Shown here: positions 1 through 7,911 of the stretch, in pieces
Layout: each line of letters opens with the position of its first letter
Numbering within the stretch: position 1 is the stretch's first letter
Origin: Cognatundibacterium luofuense
Lineage (GTDB): Bacteria > Pseudomonadota > Gammaproteobacteria > Burkholderiales > Burkholderiaceae_D
Length of the DNA stretch: 64,000 nt
Reading direction: 5' to 3'
Assembly (NCBI RefSeq): GCF_018139685.1
Contig: NZ_JAGSPN010000013.1
Coordinates: 1-64,000 of the forward strand
The notes under the pieces: generated by a model
What the model was told of the DNA's origin: nothing
What the model saw: the letters and a program-made list of their open reading frames with translations, nothing else
Database searches by the model: none
Program-made: the position numbers and the translations under genes

Positions 1-452
1 GTGCACAACGCAATGCCGGATTTCTGGCTTGTGCCGCAGTGCGCCAGTACCGCGGCGGGGCGACTTGCAATGCTTTGCAAATCGGCTCGGCCCCGTACAT
101 TGCACGGTGCTGATCAATAAATGCGCTAACTACTTGCGGTGGCGGTCGAGCTCCGCCTGCGCGAAAAAAGCACTTGCCAGCCTCAGAATTTCGTTTGTTT
201 TGCGCAGTTCTTTAACTTCGCGTTCCCAGTGCACGAATGCGCTCCTGTTCTGCACTCGTCACACCGTTCCGAAGCCCTGTATCGGTTTCATGCTGACGTA
301 CCCAGCGACGTAATGTCTCTGCAGTGCAGCCAATCTTGCCGGCAATAGATTCTATTGCAGCCCACTGTGAGCTTTACTCGTTCCTACCCTCCATGACCAT
401 ACGGACGGAACGTTCGATGACTTCAGGGGAATATTTTGATTTGTTAATTGCT
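1..452 (-). pseudogene. Decayed IS3-family (IS51-group-like) transposase, orfA plus start of orfB
   Basis: Read on the minus strand this gives the usual OrfA order: SPEVIERSVRMV, SQWAAIESIAGKIGC, AETLRRWVRQ, then a leucine-zipper stretch ending [17 protein letters not shown], followed by the start of OrfB with FIDQHRAMYG and EPICKALQVAPP. These motifs are typical of IS3-family elements of the IS51 (IS629/IS1203-like) group. It is broken: an in-frame TAA follows EGRNE, an extra G in the run before the EREVKEL motif shifts the frame, and no ATG is visible at the expected start (about 450). OrfB is cut by the window edge. It cannot make active transposase. Plus-strand open frames here are shadows. 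Confidence 0.85.
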
Positions 453-540
453 CGATTTTCTCAAATAATGGAGCTTCCCAGTTTTCCGGTACTGTTCAGT
501 CTAGCAAAGAATCGTAGATGCTGTCAGCGATGACAGCGAC

Positions 541-1016
541 ATGGAGCTATTGATGATAGACAATACGTTTGTGCGTGCCCATCAACATTCAGCCGGTGCC
601 CAAAAAAAGCGGTCCGGCAGTACATAGGCCGTTCGCGTGGAGGATTAAGCAGCAAAATTCATGTTGTAGTCGATGGATTGGGCAATCCGGGTCGCTGGCG
701 ACTGACCGGAGGAGAGGTGCACGACTTTACGCAGGCACTGGGGCTGATGAATGGCATGCAAGCGTAGTCGGTGCTGGCGGACAATGGTTATGACACCAAC
801 GATTTTGTGTCGTTTATCAGAGAACAGCAGATGTGCGCAGTCATTCCGCCTAAGCGCAACCAAACCGGGCAGCACGCGTATGATAAGTCATTGTATAAAG
901 ACCGAAATTTGGTTGAATGATTTTTTAGCCATATCAAGCACTCCAGAGGAATCGCCACGCGGCATGAAAAGCTGGACAGAAATTTCCTATCGTTTATCAA
1001 TCTCGTGTTCAAGTAA
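541..1016 (+). pseudogene. Decayed IS5-family transposase, C-terminal two thirds
   Basis: Across shifted frames the sequence reads IDNTFVRAHQHSAGAQKK, GRSRGGLSSKIHVVVDGLGNP, VLADNGYDTNDFVSF, PPKRNQ, then YKDRNLVE, FFSHIKHSRGIATRHEKL and RNFLSFI. These are the DDE-region motifs of IS5-family (IS427-like group) transposases, including both catalytic Asp contexts and the Y-R-E-K signature. It carries in-frame stops (a TAG after GSGST, a TAG after GMQA and a TGA directly after the catalytic Glu) and at least one frameshift, and the N-terminal third is missing. It lies back to back with the IS3 remnant, so this end of the window is an old insertion site. Confidence 0.85.
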
Positions 1017-1095
1017 TTGGGCTGGCTTAAATGTTAGCAGCCCCTAGAATATTGAGCACTTTTATTGTCTACATTCATTCGATTCCGCAAGTCGG

Positions 1096-2394
1096 TTATC
1101 TAAAAATTCTGATACTAAATAAATATTTAGTATCCGATTGACTTAATCCATATACGGAATGCACCGAACCGGCATTTCTCTCAACCTGAAACCCCACTTC
1201 CCAAAAATCCTTGTGATACCGCGCTTCCAGCCAGTAGCGGCGGCTGCGGTCTTCGGGGATGTGGGTGATCATGGTGCTGAGGTCAAGGTGGGGGATGATG
1301 GCGTCTTGCCAGGTGGCGTGCAGGAATAGCTGGCGGCGGGTGGTGAGGTTTTGGGTTTGCTGGCTGTAAGCCCGGTACAACAAATAGGATGGCAACGAGC
1401 CGTTTTGCAGTTGTTGCCAGGCTTGATTGTCCGGTGCGGCGCTGTTGTAGTGGGCTTCTGCGGTCAGCGTCAGTTTATTACTGGTGGTGTAGCTGATGCC
1501 GGTAGCGATTTGTTGTTGCCATTGCTGTTCTCCGGCGCGGAATGCAGGATTATATGCGGCGAATGCGGCATCCGTTTGTTTTAGCGCGTAGCCGCCCGAC
1601 CATTCCAGATTAAACACCGTGGCGTCGTTCAGTAAGTGACTGAGATTCAGTCCGAAGCGCGGTTTCTGTCCTTTTTCCTGAAAAATTAATCCCTGCGGCG
1701 TGAAGTCGCCGATTTTCTGGCTGATTGCCAGTAAATAGCGGTCGTTGTGATTAGTTGCACCGATATTCGGATTCCATCCGGATTGCATCTGCAAATCTGC
1801 CAGTCTTGGTGATGCGATCAGCGTCAAAGAGCCGCTGTCCCACAATTGCTGAGCGCGCAGCATCACACTGCCCTGCCGGTTTTCTCTAAGGCTGGCGGGA
1901 TCAACGGACACCGCAGAACGTACCGCATAACTTTTAAAAAAATCAGTCGGGTTATAGCCGAGTGCAATGCCGTATCGGGCATTAATTCTGCCGGCATCCA
2001 GCAAGGTATTTTCTCCGGGTTTCCAGCTGACGCCGGCTTCTTTGAGTGTATTGATTGCGCGATCGCCGTTACTGGTGGCTGGCCAGTTGAGATCCACGCG
2101 ATCAGAAAAAAACAGTCTCCAGGCTGGCGTCAGGGTTTTATCGAATTGGGCATCAATAGAAAGCCGCTGACTTGTCTCATTGCCGCCATCCCGCAGGCGC
2201 GCGTAACCGCTGGCAACTTCTGCAAAAGCACGCCAGTCGCTGGCTTTTTCAGGCTTCTTTTGCATGGTATCTGCCAGCGTCAGGGCTTCCAGTTCCGGAT
2301 CATCCGGACTGGCATAAGCATTCACTGACAATAAAATCATCAGCAATACAGAAAGCCGGCAGCGAACAGGCGTAGGGGAATGACGGTTCTGCAT
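1096..2394 (-). CDS. Outer-membrane beta-barrel protein of an ABC export operon
   Basis: Predicted exported protein of about 432 residues. The chosen ATG at 2394 gives a signal peptide (basic start, hydrophobic SVLLMILLSVNAYA, then SPDD). The mature part has alternating polar/hydrophobic strands rich in aromatic residues and ends in a strand (YLFSIRIF), as in porin-like barrels; no Pfam family is recognised with certainty. It starts 5 bp after the stop of the LolA-like gene and is the last gene of a four-gene operon with ATPase, permease and periplasmic carrier, so a role in moving or receiving a lipid/lipoprotein at the outer membrane is inferred. A perfect inverted repeat (10-bp arms) overlaps the last codons at 1111-1134. 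Confidence 0.65.
   Translation of the reverse strand: MQNRHSPTPVRCRLSVLLMILLSVNAYASPDDPELEALTLADTMQKKPEKASDWRAFAEVASGYARLRDGGNETSQRLSIDAQFDKTLTPAWRLFFSDRVDLNWPATSNGDRAINTLKEAGVSWKPGENTLLDAGRINARYGIALGYNPTDFFKSYAVRSAVSVDPASLRENRQGSVMLRAQQLWDSGSLTLIASPRLADLQMQSGWNPNIGATNHNDRYLLAISQKIGDFTPQGLIFQEKGQKPRFGLNLSHLLNDATVFNLEWSGGYALKQTDAAFAAYNPAFRAGEQQWQQQIATGISYTTSNKLTLTAEAHYNSAAPDNQAWQQLQNGSLPSYLLYRAYSQQTQNLTTRRQLFLHATWQDAIIPHLDLSTMITHIPEDRSRRYWLEARYHKDFWEVGFQVERNAGSVHSVYGLSQSDTKYLFSIRIFR
1111..1134. repeat. Perfect inverted repeat at the 3' end of the outer-membrane gene
   Basis: GATACTAAAT, a 4-nt spacer AAAT, then ATTTAGTATC. The arms match perfectly over 10 bp and lie within the final codons of the gene ending at 1096. 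It could form a weak AT-rich hairpin at the transcript end; no T-run follows, so it is not a classical terminator. Confidence 0.45.
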
Positions 2395-2398
2395 AGGA

Positions 2399-3184
2399 TT
2401 ATTCCGGTTTGAAGCGTGGCAGGTAATCGCGTTGCAGCCAGGTTTCCGGCACATCCCGTTTTACCCAGTCGGAATAGCGCATCACGGTGACCCAGTCGCT
2501 TTCCAGACCATCAATGATCACTGTCTCAGTAGGACGTTCGACACCAAATATCGGCTGATAACGGCGGTAGTAGGCCGTTTTCAGTAATTTTCCGCTTTCC
2601 GCATAAAAACGGGATTTCACCGGACGCATACTGGTTTTATCCACCCACATCAGAATCCGGTGATATGCCGCGCCCTCGCCGCTGGCGTTCAGTTCCAGTT
2701 TGTAGGCGTGACGGGTCTGGCGCTCACCATCCTGCGTATCTTCTTCCGTTGCGCTGACTGCCTGATAATCCTTGGCGAAATTCACGGTCACCACATCGCC
2801 GTTGGAAGCCTGCCCGAGCAAACGTTGCTGCGGCGACAGGCGGATACTCGCCTTACTGGACGGATCAAAGAACCACATATCTTTACCGCTGAACAGAATC
2901 AGCTTGTTCGCATCGCGTGCCGGCGCAACATAGCGCACCAGCGAACGGAACTGTCCGCCTTTCGGATCGGCTTTGGAATAAATTGCCAGCGTACTGGATT
3001 CCGTTTCCTTGCCTTTACGGTATTCCACCAGCGTATTGGTTAAACCAAACGGAAAGTCCGGATTACGGATCGCATCGCTGGCTGCCAGAATTTCCTGCGG
3101 CGACAGTGCATATACAGCCGGGCTGATGGTGATGGCCGCCGCCAGTACCAGAAATTGACGACGATACTGAGAAAAAAGCTTCAT
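2399..3184 (-). CDS. LolA-like periplasmic outer-membrane lipoprotein-sorting protein
   Basis: About 261 residues from the ATG at 3184, which has GGAGA seven bases upstream and begins with a signal peptide (MKLFSQYRRQFLVLAAAITISPAVYA). The mature protein has features of the LolA-like fold seen next to MacB-type transporters: SPQEILAASDAIRNPD, then GGQFRSLVRYVAPARD, a FDPSSKASIRLSPQQR loop and DYQAVSATEEDTQDGE. It probably shuttles a lipid or lipoprotein between the inner-membrane ABC complex and the barrel protein encoded next. An upstream in-frame ATG exists at 3241 but would hide the signal peptide. The family assignment is by pattern; the substrate is unknown. Confidence 0.7.
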   Translation of the reverse strand: MKLFSQYRRQFLVLAAAITISPAVYALSPQEILAASDAIRNPDFPFGLTNTLVEYRKGKETESSTLAIYSKADPKGGQFRSLVRYVAPARDANKLILFSGKDMWFFDPSSKASIRLSPQQRLLGQASNGDVVTVNFAKDYQAVSATEEDTQDGERQTRHAYKLELNASGEGAAYHRILMWVDKTSMRPVKSRFYAESGKLLKTAYYRRYQPIFGVERPTETVIIDGLESDWVTVMRYSDWVKRDVPETWLQRDYLPRFKPE

Positions 3185-3209
3185 TACATTCTCCGTGAGC
3201 AAACTCTGA

Positions 3210-4604
3210 TCAGACATGACGCAATGCATCCACAATTTCAAACTTCGCCGCGCGGTTTGCAGGCAACCATGCCGACAACAAGGTGACCGCTATCATACTC
3301 AGCACACTGCCAGCCAGCAGCGGAATATCCTGCCCTACCCGCACCAGTATCAGATACGCGTACGAATAGCCGGGTGGATTCCAGGTCCAGCCACTGTGAT
3401 TAATCATATACGCCAGTATCAATGCAGAGACTGCACCGAGCACAGAACCAATCACGCCCAGCAACAAAGCTTCGCACAAAAACAGGCGGCGAATACCGCT
3501 GCGACGTAAGCCGATGGCGCGCAGGGTTCCAATTTCATTGGTGCGCTCCACTACCGCCGTTCCCATCGTATTGCCAATAGTGAACAACACAATCACCGCA
3601 ATCAGCATCGCGATAAAACTAAACATCGAATCCATGAACTGATTGGTCTGACGGTACATCGGGTTCAGCGTATCGTAGTCGAGTACATCCAGTTCCTGCT
3701 GCGGGAATTTCTGCTTCAGCAATTCCGTAATACGCGCTTGCGCTGCAGCGACTTGCTCGGTTTTTTGCAGCTGAATCATGATTGCGGTGACCTGCCCCGG
3801 CTGGTTGCCGTAAATCAGGCGCTGCGCCTGCTCCAGATGCATCGCCATATACACATCATCCAGTGCTTTGATGCCCATATTATTAGCCTTGATCACATTC
3901 AGACTGGCGACGTTCGGTGCACCACCGGCGGTTGCTGCCAGCACTTCGATACGGTTTTCAGAAGCCGGTATCACAGGTTTTTGCTCGCCCTCTGCCATCG
4001 ATAAAGCAGCGATATCATCCGGCACTTGCCCCGCATCCTGTTTCGCTTTGCTGACAGCAGGAATGCAATCATTCTCAGAAAGTAAACTACACAACTTCAG
4101 TTTACGTGCGACTCCGGTACCAACCACAACCGCATCATTGCCTTTGCCTTCTAGCGGAATCGGTAGTGCATAGCTTTTTACGCCGTACTGATTCCATTGC
4201 ATCATCCCGTTCCGCTCCGCAGGTACCAGACCTTCTGCCAGTACTGAGCGCGAGACACCGGCGGAAAAATTCCCCGCCAGACCGCCGAGACGCAAATTCG
4301 GCGTCATCAGGAATAACTGATCTTTTAACGCCGGATCATCTTTCAGCGTCTGAATAATCTGTTGATAATCACGGATGCCGTAAGCGGTCGGATTATCGCC
4401 GCCATCGATGAAATAGCCTTTGTGCTGAATTTGCAGATGGCCGGTGTATTGCACGAAACCGGTCAGCGAACCGTACAGAATATTGGAACGATAACCGCCG
4501 AACAGCAAAATCGCGGTCAGCCCGACTACCATCGTTAAGATCGTCGTCAGTGAACGGCGACGATTGCGCAGCAGATTGCGAATTGCCAGCATCAGGGTAT
4601 TCAT
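3210..4604 (-). CDS. MacB/LolE-type ABC transporter permease (FtsX domain)
   Basis: 464 residues. One N-terminal membrane segment (RRRSLTTILTMVVGLTAILLF), a long periplasmic domain (roughly residues 45-330), then three C-terminal membrane segments including FIAMLIAVIVLFTIGNTMG, the ERTNEIGTLRAIGLRR motif typical of FtsX permeases and a final AWLPANRAAKFEIVDALRHV tail. This is the layout of MacB/LolC/LolE mechanotransmission permeases, which move substrates in the periplasm or extract lipoproteins rather than translocate across the inner membrane. Its ATG overlaps the stop of the ATPase gene by 4 bp (ATGA), showing translational coupling. Confidence 0.88.
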   Translation of the reverse strand: MNTLMLAIRNLLRNRRRSLTTILTMVVGLTAILLFGGYRSNILYGSLTGFVQYTGHLQIQHKGYFIDGGDNPTAYGIRDYQQIIQTLKDDPALKDQLFLMTPNLRLGGLAGNFSAGVSRSVLAEGLVPAERNGMMQWNQYGVKSYALPIPLEGKGNDAVVVGTGVARKLKLCSLLSENDCIPAVSKAKQDAGQVPDDIAALSMAEGEQKPVIPASENRIEVLAATAGGAPNVASLNVIKANNMGIKALDDVYMAMHLEQAQRLIYGNQPGQVTAIMIQLQKTEQVAAAQARITELLKQKFPQQELDVLDYDTLNPMYRQTNQFMDSMFSFIAMLIAVIVLFTIGNTMGTAVVERTNEIGTLRAIGLRRSGIRRLFLCEALLLGVIGSVLGAVSALILAYMINHSGWTWNPPGYSYAYLILVRVGQDIPLLAGSVLSMIAVTLLSAWLPANRAAKFEIVDALRHV

Positions 4605-5296
4605 GCTTTCACCTCTCTTTGTTCTGTACCGACAATTTTTCCGTCGCGGATAAAGACCACATCGTCTGCTTCTGCCTGAATTTGCGGATCATGCGAGGAA
4701 AACACAAAGCTGACATCGCGTTCACGCTGCAGACGACGCATCAGTGCAATCACTTCCGCACCGGTCTGGCTGTCCAGATTGGCGGTCGGCTCGTCTGCCA
4801 GCACCAGACGCGGGCCGATGGCAAGTGCGCGCGCAATCGCAACCCGCTGACGCTGGCCGCCTGATAATTGCCCCGGTAAATTATTACGACGATTACTCAG
4901 TCCCACATCTTCCAGCAAAGCTTCGGTACGCTGTTTGCGTTCTGCAGCTGGCACGCCGGCCAGTATCAGCGGGTATTCCACATTCTCAAACGCGCTGAGC
5001 ACCGGCAGTAAATTGAAGTTCTGAAAAATAAAACCGATGTGACGGGCGCGGAAATCGGAAAGCTGATCATCGTTCATGCTGCGCACATCGATACCGGCGA
5101 TTTCTATGTGGCCGCTGTCAGGCCGGTCGAGGCAGCCAATCAGGTTCAGCAGCGTGGTTTTGCCGCTGCCGGACGGACCGGACAACACGGTAAAACGACC
5201 GGGGCGAATATCAAGGCTGATCTGGCTGAGCGCGGGCACACTGACCGCGTCCATGTGATAAGTCTTGCCGACATCTTGTAAGCGAACGGGATACAT
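4601..5296 (-). CDS. ABC transporter ATP-binding protein (LolD/MacB type)
   Basis: About 231 residues. Walker A GPSGSGKTT, signature LSGGQRQRVAIARAL, Walker B LVLADEPTANLDSQTG and the switch His in FSSHDPQ are all present, with the Q-loop in FIFQNFNLLPVLSAFENV. These match the LolD/MacB/FtsE subgroup, which pairs with FtsX-type permeases such as the next gene. The start is placed at the ATG at 5296 behind AGGAGA; a GTG at 5299 is equally close to that site and a longer frame starts at 5344. First gene of the four-gene operon running to 1096. Confidence 0.88.
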   Translation of the reverse strand: MYPVRLQDVGKTYHMDAVSVPALSQISLDIRPGRFTVLSGPSGSGKTTLLNLIGCLDRPDSGHIEIAGIDVRSMNDDQLSDFRARHIGFIFQNFNLLPVLSAFENVEYPLILAGVPAAERKQRTEALLEDVGLSNRRNNLPGQLSGGQRQRVAIARALAIGPRLVLADEPTANLDSQTGAEVIALMRRLQRERDVSFVFSSHDPQIQAEADDVVFIRDGKIVGTEQREVKA

Positions 5297-5427
5297 CACA
5301 GCATCTCTCCTGAAAAGTAATCCGGCGAACCGGTGCAATTGCACGGCATGCTACCGAAACAGCGCGCTGCAAAATTGTACCGTCACGACATTCAGACGTA
5401 TTTTTGTCGCGATTTTCACCAAACCCC

Positions 5428-5445
5428 TATTCAAAGTTCTCACCT
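5428..5445 (+). repeat. 18-bp clustered repeat, copy 1
   Basis: TATTCAAAGTTCTCACCT. First of the directly oriented copies of the consensus TATTCAAANTYCTCACCT found only between 5.4 and 7.55 kb. Confidence 0.8.
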
Positions 5446-5635
5446 GAATAAAAATTTTTGCGGAAAACTATTCTTTTTTCTCACCTTCCGCAGAGAAACA
5501 CGGGCTGGAAACAGCTAAACAACGGCTTTCCGGCATGCCAGATGCATCTGAAAACCGGCATTTGCGGGTATTCCGCATGTTTTTCATAGTCATTTCATTA
5601 AGTTTTTGAGGTTTTACACTGGCAAGCCATTTCCT

Positions 5636-5653
5636 TATTCAAATTCCTCACCT
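5636..5653 (+). repeat. 18-bp clustered repeat, copy 2
   Basis: TATTCAAATTCCTCACCT, followed by a T run then an A run (TTTTAAAAAA). Confidence 0.8.
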
Positions 5654-5677
5654 TTTTAAAAAACCGCCGTTTCTAGC

Positions 5678-5695
5678 TATTCAAACTCCTCACCT
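5678..5695 (+). repeat. 18-bp clustered repeat, copy 3
   Basis: TATTCAAACTCCTCACCT followed by TTGCAAAAAA. Spaced 42 bp (four helical turns) after copy 2. Confidence 0.8.
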
Positions 5696-5820
5696 TTGCA
5701 AAAAAGTGCGGATTAACGAATAAAAATAGCAATAATCAGCACAGCCTTCCGCCTCAGACCAGAACTTGCGAGCTGTTTTTTTCCACAGGTGCGGATTTTG
5801 TCGCAGCAAAAGCAGCTCTT

Positions 5821-5843
5821 TTTCAAAGGTGAGAAATCCGAAG
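5821..5843 (-). repeat. 18-bp clustered repeat, degenerate inverted copy
   Basis: On the minus strand it matches the 3' half and tail of the consensus (TTTCTCACCTTTGAAAAA); the TATTCAAA half is replaced by CGGA. This is the only reversed copy. Confidence 0.5.
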
Positions 5844-6031
5844 GGGGTAAATTAAAAAAATCACTGAAAATCAGGGTTTTAGCGTGGATTGCTACAGAAA
5901 ATTCCCCGCTGCTGAATTGAAACAGATCGTGATACGCAGGGAATACCGGCCTAAGTTCGCGTATCCACCACGAACGCCGTACCGGAATTGCTGAAATCTG
6001 CGGCTTCCGTCAGCGATTTTTTTATTTTTCC

Positions 6032-6049
6032 TATTCAAATTTCTCACCT
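6032..6049 (+). repeat. 18-bp clustered repeat, copy 4
   Basis: TATTCAAATTTCTCACCT, preceded by a T-rich run (TTTTTTTATTTTTCC). Confidence 0.8.
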
Positions 6050-6120
6050 TGCGGCTTCTGCGTAAGAATTCCCTGCCCGGAAAACCCTGTTCGGGCTGCC
6101 AAAACCGGCTTTTTTGCCCG

Positions 6121-6206
6121 AAATGCGGGTTTCAGCACAGCAATCTGGCGGTCGTCGGCAGAAAGTCTGGCTCTCCGCAAAAGCAAAATGATGATTTCTG
6201 CATCAT
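6121..6206 (+). repeat. Dispersed ~90-bp repeat, copy A
   Basis: Begins AAATGCGGGTTTCAGCACAG, contains the invariant core GTCGTCGGCAGAAAGTCTGG and ends near TTTCTGCATCAT. Copies of the same element occur at about 7.3, 15.4, 25.2, 28.5, 31.0, 51.2 and 53.8 kb. This copy lies in the gene-free region upstream of the hydrolase rather than directly after a stop codon. Confidence 0.85.
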
Positions 6207-6242
6207 TACAAAGCGCTTACGCCGGAATTTTTAAGTTCTGAC

Positions 6243-6260
6243 TATTAAAATTCCTCACCT
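6243..6260 (+). repeat. 18-bp clustered repeat, copy 5
   Basis: TATTAAAATTCCTCACCT followed by TTGAAAAATT; one mismatch to the first half. Confidence 0.75.
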
Positions 6261-6292
6261 TTGAAAAATTCTCAGAATTTTTTTACTTTTCT

Positions 6293-6310
6293 TATTCAAA
6301 GTCCTCACCT
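6293..6310 (+). repeat. 18-bp clustered repeat, copy 6
   Basis: TATTCAAAGTCCTCACCT, 50 bp after copy 5; T-rich upstream. Confidence 0.8.
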
Positions 6311-6450
6311 TCAGCGATTCTTGAACGACTTGCGTTCCGGCTTCTCGTGCTGCGTCGCAGAAAAAATGCTGATTTCAGTTAAAATGGCGGCCTTTCTGCA
6401 TCCGCCCTTCCCTTGCACCTTGCTGTGCTGACTGCGGATGTGTACTTGAT

Positions 6451-7242
6451 TTGATCCGGAATACTCCCTTGCAACACATCAAAACTGCTTACGGCCAGAT
6501 CGCGGTAAAAGTCTGGCAAGACACCCATACGCTTTCCACGCTGGCACCGGTTGTGCTGCTGCATGATTCCCTAGGCTGTATTCAGTTGTGGCGTCAGTTT
6601 CCCGGCTTACTGGCTCAGGCCACGCGCCGTCGCGTGATTGCGTATGACCGCGCCGGTTTCGGCCATTCCGCACCGCGCAACGGTTACATCGGGGACGATT
6701 TCATCGAGGCGGAAGCGCAAACCGTGTTTGCGGAATTGCTGAAAGCCAAAGAAATCGACCAGTTCATCGTCATGGGCCACAGCGTTGGCGGTGAAATGGC
6801 GGTGAATGTAGCGGCGGCTTATCCGGAACGCTGCGTCGGCTTGATTACCGAATCGGCGCAATCGGTGCTGGAACCCATCACCCGCGCGGGTATTCTGGAA
6901 GCGCAGCAATTATTTGCTGATCCCGAACAATTTAAGCGTTTAGCCCGTTATCACGGCGAAAAAACCGCGTGGGTACTCAGCGCATGGATCGATACCTGGC
7001 TGGGCGCAGCCTTCGATCACTGGTCACTGGACCCGGTTCTGCCTTCAGTAAAGTGCCCGACACTGGTAATCCACGGTGAGCTGGATGAATACGGTACGAC
7101 CGCACAGGCAAAGCGCATCGCCGACGGCGTCAGCGGGCCTGCGCAACTGGAGCTGATGCCAGGTATCCACCATGTGCCGCACCGCGAAGCGGAACAGCAA
7201 GTACTAACCATGCTGGCTAATTTCATGGCGACGCTGGCGTAA
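6451..7242 (+). CDS. Alpha/beta hydrolase
   Basis: About 263 residues, a usual size for a single-domain alpha/beta hydrolase. The HDSLGCIQLW oxyanion region comes first, then YDRAGFGHS, the nucleophile elbow MGHSVGGEMA (Ser), the acid in VIHGELDEYG (Asp or Glu) and the catalytic His in MPGIHHVPHREAE. The reaction (esterase, lactonase or C-C hydrolase) cannot be told. There is no ATG near the N-terminus: TTG at 6451 is used here, with another TTG at 6469 closer to the conserved start (QHIKTAYGQIAVKV). It stands alone inside the repeat-rich region, with a strong terminator downstream at 7379-7407. Confidence 0.8.
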   Translation: MIRNTPLQHIKTAYGQIAVKVWQDTHTLSTLAPVVLLHDSLGCIQLWRQFPGLLAQATRRRVIAYDRAGFGHSAPRNGYIGDDFIEAEAQTVFAELLKAKEIDQFIVMGHSVGGEMAVNVAAAYPERCVGLITESAQSVLEPITRAGILEAQQLFADPEQFKRLARYHGEKTAWVLSAWIDTWLGAAFDHWSLDPVLPSVKCPTLVIHGELDEYGTTAQAKRIADGVSGPAQLELMPGIHHVPHREAEQQVLTMLANFMATLA

Positions 7243-7275
7243 TCGCTGATTGAGAAATGCGCGAAACTGACGGAG

Positions 7276-7360
7276 ATTTGTGCAGAGATCGTCATTCAGC
7301 CTTTTCTGAGGCCCGGACTTTCTGCCGACGACCGCCGGATCGCTGTGCAGAACACCGCAT
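7276..7360 (-). repeat. Dispersed ~90-bp repeat, copy B (reversed)
   Basis: Minus-strand copy: core CGGACTTTCTGCCGACGACC, left end TTGTGCAGAGATCGTCAT, right end near ACCGCAT. It begins 34 bp after the stop of the hydrolase gene and precedes its terminator. Confidence 0.85.
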
Positions 7361-7378
7361 TCAGCACGAAAAACATCA

Positions 7379-7407
7379 AAAAACGGGCCGAACAGCCCGT
7401 TTTTTTA
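7379..7407 (+). terminator. Rho-independent terminator of the hydrolase gene
   Basis: Stem AAACGGGC / GCCCGTTT with a 6-nt loop (CGAACA), followed by an uninterrupted T run to 7407. Correct orientation for the gene ending at 7242. Confidence 0.9.
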
Positions 7408-7415
7408 TTTTTCAC

Positions 7416-7433
7416 TATTCAAAGTTCTCACCT
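7416..7433 (+). repeat. 18-bp clustered repeat, copy 7
   Basis: TATTCAAAGTTCTCACCT followed by TTGAACAAAAAA. Here the motif forms a perfect dyad TTCAAAG-N7-CTTTGAA. It lies 9 bp after the hydrolase terminator's T run. Confidence 0.8.
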
Positions 7434-7529
7434 TTGAACAAAAAATCCGGCTGAAATACAGGTAAAAAACCATCGTAAACAGCTTTTTACCGCCAGTTTT
7501 TCAGGTGATTTCTGTGTTTTTCTGATTCC

Positions 7530-7547
7530 TATTCGAAATCCTCACCT
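7530..7547 (+). repeat. 18-bp clustered repeat, copy 8
   Basis: TATTCGAAATCCTCACCT, the last copy, ending 2 bp before the terminal inverted repeat of the MITE-like element at 7550. Confidence 0.7.
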
Positions 7548-7549
7548 GA

Positions 7550-7820
7550 CAGAACTCATTTCATCAATATCCGCGAGATGCGTTTGTCTCATAGCGCGGG
7601 CTGGCAAGACGGACAAGGCAGTGAATAGCGGTGCTATTCACAACGCGTCCAACGCTGTCCAGCGTGCGCTATGAGGCAAACCCTTCGGGAACGGAGGTGC
7701 CGGGCGCATTGCTTTGTTGCGTCGCTTGCACAGGCACCAGCCTGTGCTGCGCAACGACGCCGCGCACTGCCTCCCGGCACCTCGCGTTCGCACTCGTGGC
7801 TATTGATGAAATGAGTTCTG
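7550..7820. mobile_element. 271-bp MITE-like element with terminal inverted repeats and two long hairpins
   Basis: The ends are near-perfect inverted repeats of about 32 bp: CAGAACTCATTTCATCAATA at the left (7550) and TATTGATGAAATGAGTTCTG at the right (ending 7820), extending inwards through CCGCGAGATGCG / CGCACTCGTGG. Inside are two long imperfect hairpins: 7582-7681 (outer arms GTTTGTCTCATAGCGC / GCGCTATGAGGCAAAC, tip GTGAATAGC-GGT-GCTATTCAC) and 7693-7783 (outer arms GAGGTGCCGGG / CCCGGCACCTC, tip GCACAGGC-ACCA-GCCTGTGC). It has no coding capacity. No clear target-site duplication is visible. A partial copy of the left part lies at 48.15 kb, so the element is dispersed. Confidence 0.8.
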
Positions 7821-7911
7821 GTACTGTTCATCAGAAAAACCTGTTTTTTGCAGGAAAGCGGCCTAAGATGAAAGAAGGTAACACCTGTTACCTTCGTTTC
7901 GAGAGCCGCAC

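Larger units (their letters stand above)
5297..6450. other. AT-rich gene-free region with clustered short repeats
   Basis: More than 1.1 kb with no convincing gene; the longest open frames are short and coincide with repeats. It holds six direct copies and one degenerate inverted copy of the 18-bp TATTCAAA-CTCACCT motif, one copy of the dispersed 90-bp repeat, and presumably the promoters of the ABC operon (left) and of the hydrolase (right). A single DnaA-box-like TTTTCCACA sits at 5779-5787. Confidence 0.7.
7243..7911. other. Gene-free region with terminator, dispersed repeats and MITE-like element
   Basis: No gene is visible. It contains a reversed copy of the 90-bp repeat, the hydrolase terminator, two more copies of the 18-bp motif and the 271-bp element with terminal inverted repeats. 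Open frames here on both strands are produced by the inverted repeats and are not coding. Confidence 0.75.

Noticed and set aside
5779-5787. DnaA-box-like TTTTCCACA near the short-repeat cluster
   Set aside because: A single match without other boxes, AT-rich unwinding element or replication genes; not an origin.
5428-7547. CRISPR array
   Set aside because: Repeats are only 18 bp, spacings vary from 42 to over 1,000 bp, and no cas genes are present.
7550-7820. Integron attC site
   Set aside because: Strong stem-loops are present but the conserved core sites and an integrase/cassette context are missing.
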